A stretch of 64,000 nt of DNA from Dryomyza anilis (taxonomy: Eukaryota > Arthropoda > Insecta > Diptera > Dryomyzidae): contig OX638130.1 of the NCBI GenBank assembly GCA_951804985.1, forward strand, positions 36,005,394-36,069,393. The letters are read 5' to 3'. Both the position numbers and the translations under genes were made by a program. The first letter of the stretch is position 1. The number at the start of each line of letters is the position of its first letter. This document shows positions 1-11,105 of the stretch, one piece after another. The notes under the pieces were generated by a model. It saw nothing but the letters and a program-made list of their open reading frames with translations, had not been told where the DNA came from and made no database searches.

Positions 1-461
1 TTATAAAATTTCAATAAATTTATAAAACTTAAATTTTTGAAATATGGCTTTTTTTATTAAACTATTTTTACCGTGATAAAGTATTTTTTACGCGGGGCAA
101 TGTAAATTATATATTTTATTTGAGAAATATGACATCTGCACAAATGTATTTGAAGTTCCCCCTGTAATATATGCACTACTGCACTCTACATTATTAGTGA
201 AGTATTAAAGTTAAGTCTCTCGGCCGACTTCATTTCACTGCAATATTTTTTTATTTTCTATTTGTTAATTTAATGTAAATTGTAAATATATTTTTATTAA
301 TAATTTTTATTTATTGTATTGATCTGTAAATGGATTGGATTGATCAGTCATGGAAACTATCTTTTTACAATCTTTTATTTAACTTCACTTGTTTGTACCT
401 TTGTTCGTTTGTTCGTTTGTTAGTATGTCGGGCACAAAAATATCAAATTTAACATACTTCC
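1..461. other. AT-rich non-coding stretch
   Basis: No ORF, RNA gene or clear repeat boundary is visible here. It is AT-rich sequence leading into the tandem array that begins near 462. Confidence 0.5.
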
Positions 462-880
462 CTACATCCGATCAAGTTGAAACTTGGAACACATATAGTA
501 TTCGATGTGGCACATATAAAAATAAATTTTAAAGTTCGAATTTTGGCCGATTGGGGGCGCTAAAACTATTTTTAGACCGTGTGAGGTCTGTTCTTTACCT
601 AGAATGTTGAAATTTAGAATATGTATAGTTTTAGACACGGGGAAAAATATGGCAAACTCAGAACTTTGAATTTTGTCCGCTAGGGGGCGCATTTGCTATT
701 AATGGACCCTCTAAAGTGCGTTCTTCACCTAGAAAATTGAAATTTAAAACATGTATAGTATTGGCAACGGGTAAAAATTTGGCAAACTTAGAACTTCGAA
801 TTTTCTCCGCTAGAGGTCACATTAATTATTAATGGACCCTCTGAAATCCTATCTTCACCTAGAAAGATCAAATGCTTTTA
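462..880 (+). repeat. Tandem array, ~130-bp unit with GGGGGCGC core
   Basis: Three imperfect units with a 130-bp period are visible. The core GGGGGCGC lies at 553-560 and 683-690, with a decayed version (GAGGTCAC) at 813-820. Each unit also carries CACCTAGAA followed by TTGAAATTTA and an ATGTATAGT motif. The 76-codon reading frame across it is a by-product of the repeat. The wording resembles dispersed fly repeats, but I cannot name the family. Confidence 0.7.
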
Positions 881-1209
881 ATATAATAAATAAAACTGCT
901 CATCCTATTTTCCTGAAATTTTTACCACAGATGCGGTATGATTTGGAAGGAATGATAGGATATATATGGGCGGGATTGGACAAATAGGCGTGGCACCTCC
1001 CATACAACTTAAACTTTCAATATGATATAACTCGGCAGTTTCACCAGCTACGAACATGAAACAAAAAACTCAAATACAAAAAAAAACATTAAAAGTAAAA
1101 ACACAAAAGCAAAAGCACAAAACAAAATCAAAAATACAAAAATAAAATCAATAACATAAAACTAAAAACCAAACTAAAGGAAAAACAAAAAAAGGAAAGA
1201 TAAAGAAAA
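881..1209. other. Dispersed-repeat-like non-coding sequence
   Basis: Contains phrases such as GGCGTGGCACCTCCCATACA and ATAACTCGGCAG. Similar wording recurs near 11130-11290 and 18070-18130, suggesting old dispersed repeat sequence. It ends in A-rich sequence leading into a minisatellite. No coding potential is seen. Confidence 0.35.
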
Positions 1210-1412
1210 ACGAACTCACCACACTAAAACTCACCACACTAAAACTCACCACAATAAAATTCACCACACTAAAATTCATCACACTAAAACTCACCACACT
1301 AAAACTCACCACACTATAACTCACCACACTGAAATTCACTACACTAAAATTCACCACAATAAAATGTACAACATAAAAATTCACCACACTAAAACTCTCC
1401 ACAATAAAAACA
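1210..1412 (+). repeat. 15-bp minisatellite
   Basis: About 13 tandem copies of a 15-bp unit close to ACTCACCACACTAAA, with A/T and C/T variants. Because 15 is divisible by three, the minus strand reads open as a repeating SVVSF/SVVNF peptide. That ORF follows from the repeat period and is not evidence for a gene. Confidence 0.85.
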
Positions 1413-1504
1413 TATCTTTGAATTCACAAAATCTTGGCACGAGTCCTGCACGGGTCCAGCTAGTATATAATATGTATAGTATTGAAGACTGAAATATGTC
1501 ATAT

Positions 1505-2345
1505 TTATTTACTCAGAGCTTTGATTTTCCATCGCTAGAGCACGTTAAGTACGAAATTTTATATCGCAGTAACCACTGAACCGATCTCTGAAAACTTGGT
1601 GCAGTAATTCTTTCGAGCACGCAAATTAATGCAGTTCAGAAAGTAGTTCTAAATTTCATCGAGAGGGGGCGTTAACGGCACAATTTTAGATCTCGGTAAC
1701 CATTGAACCGATCTATTCAAAACCTCATTAAGTGACACCTTCGGGACCCTAATTTAACATATCGTCATTGTAGAACGTAAAGTCAAAAACTACATTTTTA
1801 TGAATAATCTAAATTTCTAGTTTGTTGATTAATACTATAAAAAGTAATTGATGCATTTTTAAATATCAATTGATAGATTTACATTTTCTTATCATTTGGT
1901 TAAAAAAATTGATATCATCGATTAAAAGTTAACATAAATGTATATAAAGATTTTTGTAAATGAATATTTGGCATTTTGAAAATGTATTTGGTGACTTTTC
2001 GTTCTACAACGACGATATGCTAGTGTATAGTTCGAAATTATATCGATAGAGGGCGGTAAGTACAAAACATATCGCGGTAACTGCTGAACCGATATATGAA
2101 AAACTTGGTACAATTACTCTTGCAGGCACCAAATTTAACATACTCTAGACTTATATCGATAGAGGGTGTTAAGATCAAAATTTTATATCTCGGTTATCAC
2201 TTAACTGATCTCGACAATGCTTGGTACAGGAAATCGTTGTGGAAATTTTCAAAGACTAGAAAGTAGTTCAAATTACATCGACAGAAGGTGTTAAGGGCAA
2301 AAATTATAACTCGGTAACCGCTGAACCGATCTATGCAAAATAATA
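1505..2345 (+). repeat. Diverged tandem/dispersed repeat with ATCGATAGAGGGCG core
   Basis: Roughly five degenerate units share ATCGATAGAGGGCGTTAAG followed by TATCTCGGTAACC and CTGAACCGATCT (around 1530, 1655, 2040, 2155 and 2275). The short MITE at 1758-2019 sits between units. No protein is recognised. The general style (GGGGGCG core, polarity and spacing) is related to the array at 462-880. Confidence 0.6.
1758..2019. mobile_element. Short MITE, copy 1
   Basis: The ends are inverted repeats: CATATCGTCATTGTAGAAC on the left and its near-complement ending GACGATATG on the right, with AAAGTC / GACTTTTC just inside. The internal sequence matches, in reverse orientation, the segment at 4944-5153 (shared AAAGTAATTGATGCATTTTTA and AATGTATTTGGTGACTTTTC phrases). 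It has no coding capacity and interrupts the repeat array at 1505-2345. Confidence 0.65.
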
Positions 2346-2923
2346 ATTCTAATGACCATATAACGACTAAAAAAGTAAAAATAAAAAAACTAATAAAAAA
2401 AAACTTTTTAAAAATCAAGCTTTTATAAAAATCTGTACTAAAAAATTAAAAATAAATTTACTAAAAATATAAAATATATTTATAAGTAGTAGGTATGTAT
2501 ATTTATAATGAATACATATTAATATATGAAATAAATTAAATCTTATTCAAATTATATTATTAAGATATACGTTTATAAGAAATAAATTTTAAAATTTACT
2601 AAGAGGTTTCCAAATACAAAAATAAAAGCGTGCGGCAAAATTATTGAATATTACAGTCCATCTCAAGCACTAATAAACTTTGCAATTTAATTCAACTTTG
2701 CAATAGTTTTCAATATAATTTTGGAGAAGGGGTAGATCTGTATGGAAGTATCTATGAGTTTTGTAGGCAGTGCTGATATCGGAAGCCCAATGATATTTTT
2801 TTGGCATGTGTTATGTTTTTACCTCAGGATAATCTGGTAAAACTTAACTTTTAATTAGAAATATTTATTTATGTACTTAATTTAAGTCATGGAATTTGGC
2901 TAAATGATGTAGATAAAGGTTAT

Positions 2924-3160
2924 ATCGTCGGTGATACTGCAAAACCGTCTATCTACATTTTCGAATACCTCTTACAAAAAGAATTTTACAGAAGAAACAA
3001 AACTATTTTCAATCTCAATTTTGACTTAATTCATACAAATTAAGTATGCCTAATTTCTAATTTATCCGATCAACATATCATTAAAAACCCGATTATAACA
3101 CAAAATTAGGCGTAATTCTCACATGCAGTTAGACGGTTTTGCAGTATCACCGACGAGATA
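2924..3160. repeat. Inner inverted repeat nested in the fold-back element
   Basis: The 28-nt stretch at 2924-2951 (ending GATACTGCAAAACCGTCT) is matched by its inverted complement at 3131-3160 (starting AGACGGTTTTGCAGTATC), with about 180 nt between. It lies inside the larger fold-back element and does not share sequence with the outer arms, so it is probably an independent short element that inserted there. Confidence 0.75.
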
Positions 3161-3448
3161 TCTCCTTGCCATAAAGGGTTGTAATTTCATAGAGGTTTGT
3201 GGCACCTGTCAAATAAGCAAACCTTTTAAAGTGCTACAACTCTCGACTTATAAAAGTAGTACATAGTTTTGAAAATTGAAGTAAAAGCTCATATTTTATA
3301 TTATAATCGTCATGTAGAATCTGGGTGTAACTGGACAACGGGACGTGATATATCCTATACAATCCTGCCTTATGCTGTGAAGGGTTATAGTGTGCTGAGC
3401 GGTTGCGAGATTTAAAGTATAAAGAGTTGTAGGTTTGTGATGTATAAG

Positions 3449-3451
<3 letters not shown>

Positions 3452-3536
<85 letters not shown>
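3452..3536. repeat. (TA)n microsatellite, ~42 repeats
   Basis: Uninterrupted AT dinucleotide run. The ORF over it (poly-IY) is a by-product. Confidence 0.95.
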
Positions 3537-3540
<4 letters not shown>

Positions 3541-4943
3541 TGATCATAATTGTATTCCTTTGATAGTTAAAATTCATATTTAAGCCACACATTTACAAAT
3601 GTAATATGCTGGTAATTTTTAATATTTTCGCCGCACGCTTTCATTTTTGTATTTGGAAACCTCTTAGTAAATTTTAAAATTTATTTCTTATAAACGCATA
3701 TCTTAATAATATAATTTAAATAAGATTTAATTTATTTCATATATTAATATGTATTCATTATAAATATACATACCTACTACTTATAAATATATTTTATATT
3801 TTTAGTAAATTTATTTTTAATTTTTTATTTTTTAGTAATATGTGTACTTTAAAAATTATTCATTGATTTAAATTTTGAGCCAAAAACAATTGTTTTTTGA
3901 TGTTATCCTTATCTGTTTTGAAATTCAATTTCATATAAATAAAATATATAAATAAAAGTGATGCTTTTTGGGATAAAAAAAAATTTGAGTAGGGAGCAAA
4001 AAATATAAAGTTTTCAAAAAAATAAATAGATGTTAACTTTTTGTGTTAAAACATTGACCAAAATTAGGAATATTGAATATTTTGACCGCAATACTTTCGT
4101 GCAATACTTTACTTTGAAAGGGCCTTAAAATAATATGTACTGACTGTTGCAATTTCAGCTTATCAAGACTTAACGTACACATTTTTCAAATCGATCAATT
4201 ATTAAAATCTTAACCAAGGATTGAAACCTAAACGAATAACGGTTTCGGTTTCGGGTTTTTCCGCGTTTCGGTTTTAAGTTTTTATAACGAAACGGTTTCG
4301 GTTTTAATTTTGGTTTTTGTATAAATTTTCTTTATTTCCATATTTTTCAAATAATTTTACATTTTTTATATGGTGCTAAATTATGTTCAAATTATGATAT
4401 TGGGGTAAAGTGGGAAACGTAATTTAAACAATGTTTGTTGTTATTTTAGTAAAAATATTGTGTTATATGAATTATTTAATTGATTACGCCAAGAAAAAAA
4501 TTAAATTTAAAAATTCGTGACCACAAACCAATGAAAAGCAACATTTTGACTTCACCTGAGATATGATTTGAATTGCAAAGAAAAAGAATTTTATACAATT
4601 TTCATCCATAAAAGCCAAAGAAATTAAATTTCAACAATTCTGTGAACTGCAATATATGTAAACTAGTGATGATCATTTGCAAAAGCAAGTCAAGAAATGG
4701 TAATCTTATTCTTTTAAATTTTAAATAAAAGATCGAAGACAAATATCTTAAACTGCATATTAATTATGAAAACGAATAGAATTTGAACAATAATTGTATT
4801 TAAGTTACTTATTTTCAATTTCTTCAACATTTTACCAACAAAAAAATTTGAATTATATTTTAACAAGAATTAACTAATAAAAAATAATTGTATAAATCAA
4901 GTGATGTTGACGAGACAATTCAAAATATCAAGGCCATAATAAA

Positions 4944-5153
4944 GTGAACGAAAAGTCACCAAATACATTTTCAAAATGCTAAATACTTTTTTGCAAACTT
5001 CTTTATGTATCTGTCAATTGATAAGAAAATGTAAATCTATTAGTTGATATTTAAACTTTAAAAATGCATCAATTACTTTTTATAATATTAATCAACAAAC
5101 TCGAAAATTAACTTTTTCATAAAAATGTTTTTGGCGACTTTTCGTTCTACAAT
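4944..5153. mobile_element. Short MITE, copy 2 (inverted relative to copy 1)
   Basis: Begins GAACGAAAAGTC and ends GACTTTTCGTTC. The interior is the reverse complement of 1758-2019. It lies inside the hAT-like element at 4215-6481, so it inserted later or was carried by it. Confidence 0.65.
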
Positions 5154-5439
5154 ACAATAAATATAAGGAATATTTCGTATAGGCATATATCTGTTTTCGT
5201 CACAGATTAAAAAATCCGTATGCTACACATACCGTATGTCAAGAGAATTCAAATAATATTTTGCATAGTAACATTTTTCTTTGCGAACACCATGCGAACA
5301 CAAACTCAAACGCTACAAAGCGAATACTAACAGAATGAAGAGAATATAACAATAACGATTACGATTCTTATACACACACTTTCACAACGACAACTCTTCG
5401 TTGCTATCCTGTATCATCGCATGGCAACAAACACACACA

Positions 5440-5513
5440 TGACAACAGACAGACGCATGACAACGGACAGACGCATGACACAGACAGACGCATGACAACG
5501 GATAGACGCATGA
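5440..5513. repeat. ~19-bp minisatellite GACAGACGCATGACAAC
   Basis: Four imperfect tandem units around ACAGACGCATGACAACGG, inside the hAT-like element. The overlapping minus-strand ORF reads through it and is not a gene. Confidence 0.7.
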
Positions 5514-6489
5514 CACCACACTACATGTATGTATCTAGTACAACTCTCTAGTTGGCAACAACAACGAGTTCTCTTGTGGTACAAAAAATGTCCCGCCAAA
5601 AATTCTATCAAAAGCTTGGGTTCTGCTTTATTCGCATTTTTGTTGTTGTTGCACTTTCGAATCAGCAGATTTGTGAAAAAATAAAAACACAAAAAGCAAT
5701 ATATCAGCTAAATATATCACACTGTAAAATGTTTATATATTATTTTTTATTACTTCATGATTTTACAATTAACAAAAAACTATATATAAAAGTAAAACAA
5801 AAATAATAATGTGTATAGCACAGTGCATATGCACAATCGATGTACGAACTAGCGTAGCGAAGAAAAGAGAAAAAACATTGTTTTGTCTGTTTTATCTTTT
5901 TGAAGCGACTTTTGAAGCACTTTTGAAGCACTTTTAAAGCTATTTACCGCTTCAAAAGTGCTTCACAGGCCTTATTTTTAAGATGCTTATATTCTTTAGA
6001 ATTGAGAAAAACAAAAAAAAACACACATCTTCATTAATGTTCACGTTCAAAAATATTTTGCACGCTTTCCATTGTTACTTGTTGTTCAATATTTAGTAAT
6101 ATCATGAATTATTTTGTATATCATTATTACCTTAAAAACATAATAAATACATTAAAATCACTTGCTCTTGTTCTTTTTTTTTGCAAAATCTCGATCTTGT
6201 TCTCGTTTTTGTTCTTGCAAAAAAATGCAAGAACAAGATGCAAGAACTTGAAGTCGAACTTGCACTTCATTTTTCGTATTTCCTTAAATAGTTACTGAGA
6301 TGTTAATAATTTGAAACTTTTTTACATTTTTTCTTGCATTACCATTGTTTTGTTTATGTCCGAAATATATCGGTTTTGGATATCGGTTTATTTCTGATTT
6401 TCGTATAACGGTTTCGGTTACGATTTCGGTTTTAAAAATGAAACGGTTTTAAATGGGTATCGGTTACGGTTACAATCCTTGATCTTTAC

Positions 6490-7878
6490 CAGTCTTCGTA
6501 AATGTTTAAAATCCTTCAAAAACATTATTTTCTATAAAAAAAAAATTGGAACAAATTGCACAATTTTCGAAATGTCAATTAAATGTTTGCTTTAAATATT
6601 TTTAAACGCGGCACTGAATTTGTGATGTTACATTTCAAAAAACTTAGACCCTACCATACACGGATCGATTTCAAATAATAATGGGAATGTGCATCGCGAA
6701 AAACTACTGTTTTGAACAAATTCACGATTTTCAACATTTGCAGTGACCGTACACTTTTGGTGTTGAGGGCATATTAATAATAATAATAATAGTTTGGCGC
6801 TACAGTCCTATATTGAACTTCAAATGAAAATTACATTAAGGGGCACACGTTCCCTGGTCAAAAAATAAAAACATTTTGAAAAGAAAGAATTTTGAAAATG
6901 CAATATATAACAATTAAACACATACTAAATTAATCTAATAAGTGTAGCGAGTGTAGCGAGTGTCTGTTTCTTACCCATTATAATACTAAAGTTAAAATTT
7001 TGGTACAAAAATATAGTAGGAGAAAAAAACCATAGATTTGCAATGCATTTTGTTTACAATTTTTGTTTTCAATTGAAATACAATGCATATACAACGCATA
7101 CAATTTCCTTATTTATGAATTATATTCATGAATTATGTATAATACTAAAAAAAATTGCAAAGTTCGTGCATAAAAACTGTAAATCACTATGAATTTATTA
7201 TGAATAGTATTCATACATTTTTACAAAATTTTATTATTAATCATTACAGGCGAAATTATTAATATTTATTCATAACATGTGTTTCATATTGCATATTCAT
7301 TTTCTTAATGAGCAGTTCACGCCAGTTGTGAAAACCCACAGCGTAGTTGCAGTCTATAGAACATATAAGTTAATGAATAAAGTGAAAAATGTGTCATTTG
7401 AAAATAAATATAGGTTGAAGTGAATAATTTTTCCACTGTTTATTTTTAATGTTCCTTTCCTTCCTAATGTTCCTTTCTCATTGACGTATTATGTTTTCAA
7501 ATGAAATATTTTTCACTTTATTCTTCATAATTAGGATTTGTTTCGCCATCAGTAGGCTACGTAGATTTGGCACAATGTATGAAATTTTAATCATGAATTA
7601 AAAATAATAAATCATAAAATGTGTTCCGGAATCTATTTTTTATTATACATATTTTTTATTATACATAAAGCAATTAATCAAAATAATTTATTTTTACTAT
7701 AATCATATATAATGAATAAAAACCAAATCATTATGATTACTTATTGTTCGTTGGATATCATGATAAATTTTTGCAACATTTATGCGTATAACACATAATT
7801 TATGAGAACATTATCTCCATATAAGACAACTCTGAGTATGGATATGGAAACTGTTTCTCAACATCAATTCATTTAAAG
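6490..7878. other. AT-rich intergenic stretch with small repeats
   Basis: At 6771-6821 there is a minus-strand 3'-end fragment of the SINE found at 9465, 25010 and 26884: an (AAT)n tail followed by AGTTTGGCGCTACAG. It is truncated after about 40 nt. At 7372-7527 a short inverted repeat pairs ATGAATAAAGTGAAAAATG with its complement. No gene is seen. Confidence 0.55.
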
Positions 7879-9842
7879 CAATGGTTCCCAACCTTTTTGG
7901 TGTCGCGACCCCCCTTTTTAACTCCATAAGTTTTCTGCGACCGCTTTGAAATTATAAAATAGAGATTTTTTTGTTTACATTGTTCTACAAATTGAGAGTT
8001 GTTGGATTCCACAGAAATGAAACTTATAATTTCTAGAAGATTTTGATCTCCTGATTCTTGCTGCGTACTCATTATTTACCCATTTTTGCAAAAAATTGAG
8101 TCAAAGCAGCAAAAAAGGAAATTTTTGTTACTTTATATCGCAATTTCTCGTACGATTTCGACTGCAAACATTATCACAAAATAAAATATGAACCACGGAT
8201 AATTGGCAAAAAAATCTGTGTCCAGATTTTAATTTTTGCAAAAAAATCAAAAAGAAATTTCTGTTAACTAAAAAGTGGTTCGAACGTAATTTAAAACTTT
8301 AATTTAACTCTTACTTAAAAATTTAGGTTCGCGATGTTTTGTTGTCAAATTTAAAAAAAAAATGTTCAAACTTTATCTTAGTGAAATTTTTTTCGAAATA
8401 TTTTTTAAAGTTAGTTCATGAAACATTTGATTAAAATGCAAAGAAATACACGCAGCGATATACAATTTAATACTGAAATATTGTAGTGGGTCTAAGTGCA
8501 AAAACAAACACATTATGGAGAAACTTCTGGTGTGTATTTGACTCGGCATGCTTAATAGGGTTAAAAAAAAGGTTTTGCACATCCGCCTTTAACGAATACT
8601 TCTGAGCGACTGAACTGAAATTATTGAACATTTGACATAACAAAATAAAAAAAAACGAAATTGGGAAATATATACTGCATATTTGGTAGGGTATTTCGTG
8701 ACTTATCATTGTGTTTAGAATTATGTATTAAATTGAGAAAATTACAAATGAAATTGAAATATTTAATTTTAAATTGAGATTATTCCAAATGAAATTGGGA
8801 TTTTACAATTAATATTGCAAAAATTCCAAATAAATATTAAGATTTTTAAATTTGAAATTGAAAAAATTCCAAATTGAATGAAATTAAGAAATTAGATATT
8901 GAAATATTCTTTATGAAATTTGTAACAAATAAAATGGAAATAACAAAGAAATTTAATAATATACATAAATAATTTTTCGCCCGCCGACAGTACATACATA
9001 AATCATTTATTAACGAGGAACATAAATGGAATCCGAAACGTTATCTTAAAGGGTTCTGGTCACTCAAATCATTTGCAATTTTTTAAATTTTAATTGTGAT
9101 AAATTACTCTCACGACACACTTTTTACGTAACACAAATTTCGTAGCAGGCAAATTATGTGTACGCACCAAGAATCAGGCGAACTAAATCCATAAAATGAG
9201 AAATGAGAGGTTTCATTCCATATTAAAATCCTTGTAGAACAGTGTAATCATTCGAATGTTTACGATTTTTTCCCTTTTGTACAGTTTTGGAATATTGCAA
9301 TTTTTCTAATATAAAAATTAAATTAAATTCGGTTTGATTTTACGACAATTGAAGATTAGAATTGTTTTTAATATTTTTAATACCTTTACAATTTAATGCT
9401 TCATATTGATAAATTTATCATTTTATTTAAATTATTTAAAAAATTTAATACTTTGGCGACCCTCGTAGCCGCGGTAGCTCAGTGGTTAGTGCGTTGGACT
9501 GCGAGCCGAAAGGTCCCCGGTTCAAGCCTGGACTGGGGCTAACAACATCTTTTCATTGAAACATTTTTCTATACCGCGCTACCTCTCGTCAGTAAATGGC
9601 AAACCTACGAGAGTAAAACATTGCCTATGAAAAGCTCTCACCCGCCGTTCGGATTCGGCAATAAACTGTAGGTCCCACCACTTTGAGTACAAATATAACA
9701 CGCACAGCTCAAAATGGTGAGAGAGCTCGGTCGAAGTTCTGTACAGGACTGTAGCGCCAAACTATTATTATTATTTGGCGACCCTCTGAAAACGGAATCG
9801 CGACCCCCGTGGGGTTCGCGACCTACCGGTTGGGAACCAGAA
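7879..9842. mobile_element. hAT-like non-autonomous element with TGGTTCCCAACC ends
   Basis: The left end reads CAATGGTTCCCAACC and the right end is the complement of a TTCTGGTTCCCAACC end. Both sides continue into GCGACCCCC-type sequence. Flanking 8-bp repeats are ATTTAAAG (7871-7878) and ATATAAAG (9843-9850). TGGTTCCCAACCTTTTTGG ends are characteristic of non-autonomous hAT elements in animals. A SINE is inserted near its right end. The small minus-strand ORF at 7869-8072 lies in the end sequence and has no recognised domain. Confidence 0.8.
9465..9773 (+). mobile_element. tRNA-derived SINE, copy 1
   Basis: The head is tRNA-like, with an A box (TAGCTCAGTGG, 9475-9485) and a B box (GGTTCAAGCC, 9519-9528). 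The unrelated body is followed by GTAGCGCCAAACT and an (ATT)n tail. A perfect 13-bp target duplication TTTGGCGACCCTC flanks it (9452-9464 and 9774-9786). It would be transcribed by RNA polymerase III from the internal boxes and moved by a LINE. Two other long copies and a fragment are in the window. Confidence 0.9.
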
Positions 9843-9850
9843 ATATAAAG

Positions 9851-10689
9851 GATTTATTCCCACTTGTAGTGCTACCGTGAGATATTTTAAAAATCAATTC
9901 AAATTTATTAAATTAAAATTTGATTATACTTGCGTCTTTAAAATACAAATAAAAGCCTATGAAGTACATTAAAATTTTTGAAATATTCTAAGTATCATTA
10001 TCACGTAGATCCAGAATCTGCCCCCAGGTGTTTCTGCATGTAGAAACTTAAACAATTAATATTGATTCACTTATAGATGGCTTTGGTCGTTTAAGGCAAA
10101 GGCGTTATCCTTGGCTTTAACTCGCCTTTTACAAATAAATATTAAAATGTGTATTATACATACACAAAAATAAATCGTTATGGCAACAATTTTGTACCTC
10201 ATAACAACAACTTTTATTGGTCATTTGGTACCCAACAAGTCCACATATTTGTTTTAAGAATACTACCGCTGTTGATATATTAAATGTATTTTACTGTTCA
10301 TTCAACAGTGAAAACTCTTGTTTTTTTTCTTTTGCGTGAAATTTTCAAAATAAAAAATATATATTTTTTTAATTGTGTGTAAACATTAACATTCAAACAA
10401 CAGCACGTCCAATAATTCATAGATTCTTTTTCAGATGATTGATGTTTTATATGCAGTAATTAAAATGAATTCAACAGTGATGTCATATTTGTTTGAAAAG
10501 TGTCACTTTTAAAAAAATATTTGAGAGAAAAATACATTCTCCTTTGAAGATTATTATTGTCGTGGCAAATATTTTTATATAACAGTATTTCTACAGCTAA
10601 AAGTATTTGTTTAACAACCTATTTTTTTTTTTCAGTGTATAACAAAATATTATCACGTATCTAAAATTTAGAATTTTAATTTTTAAATA
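9851..10689. other. AT-rich stretch, no gene seen
   Basis: No ORF or repeat with clear borders is visible. It precedes the pol relict that begins near 10690 and may contain eroded gag or protease sequence that can no longer be recognised. Confidence 0.4.
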
Positions 10690-11105
10690 ATTGGGTTATT
10701 GAAGCGAATGATGACCAAATGAGCAGTAGTATTATGTTGTCGGAAGAACATTAGTAGAAGTGACAGAAAACAAAGTTGTACCAATAAGAGTTCTCAATAT
10801 GGAACACTCTTCCAAATTAATTAAAAAGTGAACAGTAGGTGTCAAGAAGCATCTGCGATAATAAATTCTGAAGCAAGCCAATCAAAAATCAACGTTGCAC
10901 CGCAAGTAGATAATAAATCTGATCAAACTTTTATAAAAGAGTGGACCAATGATTTAACTGCCAAAGAAAAGAGTAAAGTACAACAACTTATTAATAAACA
11001 CTGCACTGTGGGACAGAAGTCAATTCTAGCTCGCCGTAAATACAGTTTTGCTCCAATCTTAACGAAACTTTACACTAAGCATACATGGACTATGAATAGA
11101 TTTTA
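10690..11105 (+). pseudogene. Ty3/gypsy protease end and protease-RT linker, relict
   Basis: Frame-broken translation here gives a protease-end/linker phrase (TENKVVPIRVLNMEHSSKL), then an open frame to 11105 containing EWTNDLTAKEKSKVQQLINKH. This is the type of helix found between protease and reverse transcriptase in Ty3/gypsy pol. The RT itself resumes about 1 kb downstream at 12094, so the two pieces are read as one element split by an insert. The order of pieces and the shared strand support this. There are stops and frameshifts, so it is not functional. Confidence 0.55.

Larger units (their letters stand above)
2436..3837. mobile_element. 1.4-kb fold-back element with ~220-bp inverted arms
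   Basis: The left arm (2436-2656) and right arm (3608-3837) are close inverted complements. They share TACTAAAAAATT at the tips, ATAAGTAGTAGGTATGTAT in the middle and GCGTGCGGC near the inner ends. TA flanks both tips, consistent with a TA target duplication. The interior has no transposase. It holds a second, shorter inverted repeat and a long (TA)n tract. A non-autonomous TA-target (Tc1/mariner-like) element is the simplest reading. Confidence 0.8.
4215..6481. mobile_element. Non-autonomous hAT-like element, 2.27 kb
   Basis: The termini are CAAGGATTGAAACC on the left and the complement of CAAGGATTGTAACC on the right. They are flanked by near-identical 8-bp direct repeats, ATCTTAAC (4207-4214) and ATCTTTAC (6482-6489), as expected for hAT. 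Both subterminal zones are packed with CGGTTT-type hexamers (4240-4310 and 6370-6475), a typical hAT arrangement for transposase binding. The interior has no hAT transposase domain, only AT-rich sequence, a nested MITE, a small minisatellite and short spurious ORFs. Confidence 0.8.

Noticed and set aside
1148..1402. 84-codon minus-strand ORF with SVVNF repeats
   Set aside because: A 15-bp minisatellite keeps the frame open. No start context, domain or flanking gene structure.
1213..1410. CRISPR-like array appearance of short repeats
   Set aside because: The units are contiguous with no unique spacers and the context is eukaryotic. The 32-bp array at 38021-38148 likewise has no spacers.
3296..3592. 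98-codon ORF rich in IY repeats
   Set aside because: Generated by the (TA)n tract. The same applies to both ORFs over 25805-26005.
9465..9540. Possible tRNA gene (A and B boxes)
   Set aside because: It is the head of a SINE with an unrelated body, (ATT)n tail and target duplication. The same head occurs at 25240-25309 and 26884-26960, and anticodon-stem pairing is poor.
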